Shown in pieces: positions 4,678-7,869 of a stretch of 7,869 nucleotides of DNA. The stretch comes from DATDTB01 sp035291025. GTDB taxonomy: Archaea; Iainarchaeota; Iainarchaeia; JAFGOX01; DATDTB01. Every line of letters starts with the position of its first letter. The stretch's first letter is position 1. Below the pieces are notes generated by a model that saw nothing but the letters and a program-made list of their open reading frames with translations, did no database searches and was not told where the DNA came from. Both the position numbers and the translations under genes were made by a program. The stretch is from the NCBI GenBank assembly GCA_035291025.1, contig DATDTB010000099.1, positions 1 to 7,869 of the forward strand. Reading direction: 5' to 3'.

Positions 4678-5258
4678 CTGCGACGAAAAAGCCGAGGACG
4701 CCGAGGCTTACACCCAAGGCCAGTGAAATAATCGAACGCGAGGGCTTGGGCCGGGGCATTCCGCACTTGGTCAGGCGGGGGTGGAGCCGAGCGGTGTTCA
4801 AGTTCATGAAAGACAACAAAATCAAAAGCGTCCCCAGAGCCGTCAGGGAATTCTACAACCTCCAGGCTCAAAGAGGAGTGCGAATCCCTTACCATCCAAA
4901 CGAGTTAACTAACTTGCTTAAGCACCCTCACTACAAGGACCCGGAACTGGGGGAATTGCTAAAGGCGCTGAAGGGAAAGGAAGGGGCAACGCGCAAAGGA
5001 GGGAACTGGATTAACCAATTCATGGACGTGGCCGGCCGCAGGGAATGGATTGGGCGGTTCATTGAATTTCTTGAACACACTGACGCAAAAAGCATGGAGG
5101 CCGGGATTCGGTCTTTTGCTCGTCCATTCATCAGAAAACGACAATACGTTCCCTCGAGTTCTATTCTCCACACGTGGCTGAAAACGTCAACGCACGCCAG
5201 CGACCCGGAAACTAGGGAAAGGGTTGAACGGCTTCGAGCGAAGTTCAAGAGGCATTGA
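4671..5258 (+). CDS. paralogue C: basic two-repeat protein in nop5-fibrillarin block
   Basis: A 195-residue paralogue of A and B. ATG 4671 overlaps the last 7 bp of B (ATGGTGA contains both start and stop), a typical coupled arrangement. Like A it has a helical lead-in (about 13-36: LTPKASEIIEREG to LVRRGW), where A reads VTPAAVRAVKGEG to LVKRGW, so A and C are closest at the N-terminus. Repeat 1 is about 37-99 (WSRAVFKFMKDNKI, AVREFYNLQAQRG, RIPYHPNELTNLL, DPELGELLKAL). Repeat 2 is about 124-191 (WIGRFIEFLEHTDAKS, GIRSFARPFIRK, YVPSSSILHTWL, THASDPETRERVERL). The THASDPE segment echoes THASNPE in repeat 2 of B. The linker between repeats is longer and Gly-rich. No enzymatic motif is seen. 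It ends 13 bp before fibrillarin. Function unknown. Confidence 0.82.
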   Translation: MVTATKKPRTPRLTPKASEIIEREGLGRGIPHLVRRGWSRAVFKFMKDNKIKSVPRAVREFYNLQAQRGVRIPYHPNELTNLLKHPHYKDPELGELLKALKGKEGATRKGGNWINQFMDVAGRREWIGRFIEFLEHTDAKSMEAGIRSFARPFIRKRQYVPSSSILHTWLKTSTHASDPETRERVERLRAKFKRH

Positions 5259-5271
5259 AAAGTGGCTTTTC

Positions 5272-5946
5272 ATGGCGTTGAAGGAAGTCTTTCCAGGCGT
5301 TTACCGCGACGGCCGCGTCTTGTTCACTGTCAACGCGCCGCAAGCCAAGGGCAAGGGCGTTTACGGCGAGCACATCCGCAAGGTTTCCACGACCGAGTTC
5401 AGGGCGTGGGAGCCGAACAGGAGCAAGCTCGGCGCGGCTATAATGAAGGGGTTAAAGGAACTGCCGATAAAGCCCGGGTCAAGGGTTCTTTACTTGGGCG
5501 TGGCAGAAGGGACTACGGCGTCGCACGTCTCCGACATCGTCGGCTCCAAGGGAATTGTTTTCGGGGTGGACGTGGCGCCAAAGGTCATGCGCAAGCTAAT
5601 GGAAGTATGCGAAGTCCGCACGAACCTCCTTCCATTGCTGGCTGACGCCAACCACCCCGAGTCCTACAAGAACTACACTGATGGAATCAAGTTTAACTGC
5701 ATCTTCCAGGACATCGCGCAGGAAAACCAGACCGAAATACTCGTGAAAAACGCACAGGCTTTCCTGGAAAAGGGCGGGCGCGCGCTTTACGCCGTGAAGT
5801 CTCAGTGCATTGACTCCACGCGGCCTCCGAGGGAAGTTTTTGCTGAAGTCAAGAGGGACTTGGAAAAATACTTTGACGTCTTGGAGGAAGTGAACTTGGA
5901 GCCCTTCGAGTCGGGCCACGTCCTGTTTTCACTGCGCAAAAAATGA
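5272..5946 (+). CDS. flpA: fibrillarin, C/D-box sRNP 2'-O-methyltransferase
   Basis: Fibrillarin is the SAM-dependent enzyme of the C/D-box sRNP that methylates ribose 2'-OH groups of rRNA and tRNA at guide-selected sites. At 224 residues from ATG 5272 it is full length for an archaeal fibrillarin. The N-terminal beta domain shows GVYRDGRVLFT, GVYGEHI and FRAWEPNRSKL. The Rossmann methyltransferase fold begins near residue 60: SAM motif I VLYLGVAEGTTASHVSDIVG (72-91), the acidic D100 in FGVDVAPKVMRKL, ADANHPESY (124-132), FQDIAQ with D147, AVKSQCID with the conserved K176, and the C-terminal PFESGHVLF. Motif I has Glu at residue 79, where most fibrillarins have a small residue (AASGTT). Thirteen bp separate it from paralogue C; no strong SD is visible, so translation may be coupled. 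It is the last gene of the block. Confidence 0.96.
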   Translation: MALKEVFPGVYRDGRVLFTVNAPQAKGKGVYGEHIRKVSTTEFRAWEPNRSKLGAAIMKGLKELPIKPGSRVLYLGVAEGTTASHVSDIVGSKGIVFGVDVAPKVMRKLMEVCEVRTNLLPLLADANHPESYKNYTDGIKFNCIFQDIAQENQTEILVKNAQAFLEKGGRALYAVKSQCIDSTRPPREVFAEVKRDLEKYFDVLEEVNLEPFESGHVLFSLRKK

Positions 5947-5976
5947 AAAAAAGAGTTTGTAATGTTGCCGCAGGCG

Positions 5977-5983
5977 TTTAAAA
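5977..5983 (+). promoter_or_regulatory. TATA-like box upstream of nucleotidyltransferase gene
   Basis: TTTAAAA in CAGGCGTTTAAAAACCC is a reasonable TATA box. Initiation would fall near 6005, leaving a leader of about 60 nt that includes two long T-runs. Alternatively the later AT-rich stretch (6031-6042) serves as the box for a nearly leaderless transcript. Confidence 0.4.
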
Positions 5984-6013
5984 ACCCAGAGAGCAAGTTT
6001 TTGTCAGTGAAGC

Positions 6014-6042
6014 GAATTTTTTTAGCCTTGAATTTTTTTTAG
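6014..6042 (+). terminator. twin T-tracts, probable end of the nop5-fibrillarin block
   Basis: GAATTTTTTTAG (6014-6025) and GAATTTTTTTTAG (6030-6042) are near-identical units, with 7 and 8 consecutive T on the plus strand. Long T-runs are the established archaeal termination signal, and these lie about 70 bp after the fibrillarin stop. No stable hairpin precedes them. Confidence 0.5.
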
Positions 6043-6066
6043 TGAATCCAAAAACCGTGACCTGGA

Positions 6067-7140
6067 ATGAAAGCTGTTTTGCTGGCCGGAGGCTACGGAA
6101 AGCGCCTCGAGCCACTCACCTTGAGCACGCCAAAGTGCCTGCTGCCGGTGGCGTGCAAGCCCAACCTGGCTTACGTGCTGGAATTGCTGGAGGGCGTGCC
6201 GGGAATAACCGAAGTCGTGCTTTCAACCAACGAAGTGCAGGCTGGGATGCTGCGGGCGGCCTTGAAGGAAATGAGCCAAGACAAAGTAAAGGTCGTCGTG
6301 GAAAAGACGACGAGCAATGAAAACAAGCTCGGCGCCGTGAAGGCAATCAAGTACGTTTTTGACGAGGTCGGCTATGATGACGCGGTAATAATCGGCTCGG
6401 ACAACTTCATTCACGGCCTGGACTTAAAGGACGTGGTCGGAAAGTTCAGGAAGGAAAAGGCAAGCGCTGCAATCATCTTGCACGAACTCGAAGACGAGCG
6501 CCTCGTGGAAAAGCTCGGCATTGCAGTCTTGGACTCCAAGAACAACGTGTCGTTTTTCCAGGAAAAGCCAAAATTGTCAGAGGCCAAGTCAAGGCTGGCG
6601 AGCACGGCAATTTACTGCGTTTCCAAGCGCTTCCTTGACGGCGCGCTGGGGAAATACATTGCCGAAAAAGAGTCTAGCGGCGAAAAGCCCGACAACTTGG
6701 GCGACTTGTGGGCGCATTCCCTCAAGACGGAAAAAATACTGGGAATAGTTTTCACTGGCGTCTGGGGCGACATTGGCGACGTGAACTCTTATTTGGCAAT
6801 CAACAGGTGGGCGTTGGACCACTTGAGGAAGTCGCAGGCCCTCGTAGAGGAAAACGCGACCGTAAGCGGCAACGCGAGCCTCGGGCCCTTCGCTGTTGTT
6901 TCAAGCGGCGCCAGGATCCGCGACAACGCCGTCGTGTCAAACACTCTGGTGTTCAAGGGCGCGGAAGTCGGCGAGGGAGCCCAAGTGGAGGGAAGCGTGC
7001 TTGACTACAACGCAAAAATCGGGGAAAACGCGGTGATAGAGAACGGCTGCATTGTTGGAAAGAACGCGGTAGTGGGAAGGAACGCAAGGCTTCCAAGCAA
7101 CTCAAAACTGTGGCCGAACACTAGTTACGGCCTTTCTTGA
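6067..7140 (+). CDS. sugar-1-phosphate nucleotidyltransferase with left-handed beta-helix domain
   Basis: This enzyme joins a sugar 1-phosphate and an NTP to give an NDP-sugar plus pyrophosphate, for cell-surface glycans or protein glycosylation. The protein is 357 residues; ATG 6067 follows GTGACC, an acceptable SD. Residues 1-245 form the nucleotidyltransferase fold: signature LAGGYGKRLEPLT with TPKCLLPV (6-28), GSDN (110-113, metal and nucleotide site), FFQEKP (163-168), and GVWGDIGDVNSYLAIN (231-246). Residues about 258-345 are hexapeptide repeats of a left-handed beta-helix (ENATVSGNASLG, GAEVGEGAQVEGS, NAKIGENAVIENG, GKNAVVGRNARL), often a trimerisation or acyltransferase-like domain. 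The usual G-T-R of the signature is G-K-R here. Substrate (glucose, mannose or GlcNAc 1-phosphate; which NTP) cannot be fixed; the mutase 14 bp downstream would supply it. Confidence 0.9.
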   Translation: MKAVLLAGGYGKRLEPLTLSTPKCLLPVACKPNLAYVLELLEGVPGITEVVLSTNEVQAGMLRAALKEMSQDKVKVVVEKTTSNENKLGAVKAIKYVFDEVGYDDAVIIGSDNFIHGLDLKDVVGKFRKEKASAAIILHELEDERLVEKLGIAVLDSKNNVSFFQEKPKLSEAKSRLASTAIYCVSKRFLDGALGKYIAEKESSGEKPDNLGDLWAHSLKTEKILGIVFTGVWGDIGDVNSYLAINRWALDHLRKSQALVEENATVSGNASLGPFAVVSSGARIRDNAVVSNTLVFKGAEVGEGAQVEGSVLDYNAKIGENAVIENGCIVGKNAVVGRNARLPSNSKLWPNTSYGLS

Positions 7141-7154
7141 AAAATGGTTTTAGC

Positions 7155-7869
7155 ATGGCTGGAATATTCAAGGCATACGACATTCGCGGGGTTTACCCGG
7201 AGCAAATAAACGAGGGCATCGCTAGAAAAATCGGCTTGGCTTACTCGACGGTGTTCCCGGAACTCAAGCGGGTAGTAGTTTCAATGGATTACAGGAAAAG
7301 CAGCCCGTCGCTCAAGAAGGCGCTCGTCGATGGCTTGGTCGAGGGCGGAAAGGACGTCTTTGACCTCGGCTCGAGTTCAACGCCGTTGTTTTACTTCACT
7401 GTACGCCACCACGGGTTCGACGGCGGGCTAATGGTCACGGCTTCCCACAACCCCAAGGAATTCAACGGCGTCAAAGTGCAGGGCAAAAACAATGAATCAA
7501 TTTCATGGGAAAAGGGTTTGGACAAAATCGAGCAAGTTGTAAAAGCAAGCGCCTTCGCGCGCCCTGATGTAAAGGGAAAGGCAAGCGCCTTGGACTACCA
7601 CGCAATCGAAAAGGAATACTTGTCCTTTGTTTCGGGAAGGGCGGGACAGGGGTTGGGCTTGAAGGTAGTGCTTGACTGCGGGAACGGCGCGTGCGGCCTC
7701 GTCCCGGAAAAGGCATTGAAGGCGGCGGGCTGCGAGGTTGAAACTCTTTACGCCGAGCCCGATGGAGACTTCCCGAACCACTTGGCGGACCCCCACGACG
7801 CGCATACCCTGGGGGCGCTGCAAAAACGCGTTGTTGAAACCCGGGCGGACTTGGGCCTGGCTTTTGACG
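7155..7869 (+). CDS. phosphomannomutase/phosphoglucomutase family protein (3'-truncated)
   Basis: An alpha-D-phosphohexomutase, which interconverts sugar 6- and 1-phosphates through a phosphoserine. Only the first 238 residues are present (full-length members are about 450); the frame is open to the right edge. ATG 7155 begins MAGIFKAYDIRG, the classic N-terminus, followed by VSMDYRKSSPSLKKAL (substrate loop), DLGSSSTPLFYF, and the active-site loop TASHNPKEFNGVK, with phospho-acceptor Ser97. Domain 2 shows LKVVLDCGNGAC and EPDGDFPNHLADP. The window stops inside DLGLAFD, the start of the Mg-binding DGDxDR loop. The gene lies 14 bp after the nucleotidyltransferase stop, almost certainly co-transcribed. 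ATG 7144 is out of frame. PMM, PGM or GlmM-like specificity cannot be decided from this part. Confidence 0.94.
   Translation, partial: MAGIFKAYDIRGVYPEQINEGIARKIGLAYSTVFPELKRVVVSMDYRKSSPSLKKALVDGLVEGGKDVFDLGSSSTPLFYFTVRHHGFDGGLMVTASHNPKEFNGVKVQGKNNESISWEKGLDKIEQVVKASAFARPDVKGKASALDYHAIEKEYLSFVSGRAGQGLGLKVVLDCGNGACGLVPEKALKAAGCEVETLYAEPDGDFPNHLADPHDAHTLGALQKRVVETRADLGLAFD

Noticed and set aside
6373..6380. TATGATGA, a box C-like match
   Set aside because: It lies inside the conserved nucleotidyltransferase coding sequence with no paired D box at a suitable distance.

Overview
This window looks like chromosomal DNA from an archaeon. It carries an archaeal-type DHBP synthase, a Nop5 protein and a fibrillarin (the protein core of C/D-box sRNPs, found in archaea and eukaryotes but not bacteria). 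It also shows TATA-like boxes 25-40 bp before starts, a GGGTGAT-type Shine-Dalgarno and T-rich gene ends. Compact spacing and a Nop5 with almost no N-terminal domain would suit a small-genome lineage such as DPANN, but that placement is a guess from the sequence alone.

Layout. (1) 1-530: 3' part of ribB (riboflavin pathway). (2) 531-679: intergenic region with a T-tract, a 12-bp palindrome, a cluster of ACGCAAA half-sites, a strong TATA box and a dyad near the predicted transcription start. (3) 680-1264: putative winged-helix DNA-binding protein with a coiled-coil-like N-terminus and a Pro-rich linker. (4) 1344-1715: small basic protein of unknown function behind a TATA-like box that would give an almost leaderless mRNA. 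(5) 1737-2495, minus strand: orphan helical protein of unknown function, with a hairpin and T-tract terminator in the 21-bp convergent gap. (6) 2621-5946: a close-packed five-gene block, nop5 - A - B - C - fibrillarin. (7) 6067-7140 and 7155 to the window end: a nucleotidyltransferase with a left-handed beta-helix tail, then a phosphomannomutase/phosphoglucomutase cut by the edge. Together these would make an activated sugar nucleotide.

The most interesting part is region 6. Nop5 and fibrillarin, normally direct neighbours in archaea, are separated by three paralogous basic proteins of 186-195 residues that I cannot assign to a known family. Each paralogue is itself an internal duplication, so the block encodes six copies of a roughly 65-70-residue helical repeat. 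The Nop5 also lacks most or all of the N-terminal domain that docks fibrillarin. A working hypothesis (inference) is that A, B and C are lineage-specific parts or accessory factors of the C/D-box RNA 2'-O-methylation machinery, possibly RNA binders or adaptors. I saw no tRNA, rRNA, CRISPR array, insertion sequence or convincing C/D sRNA gene.
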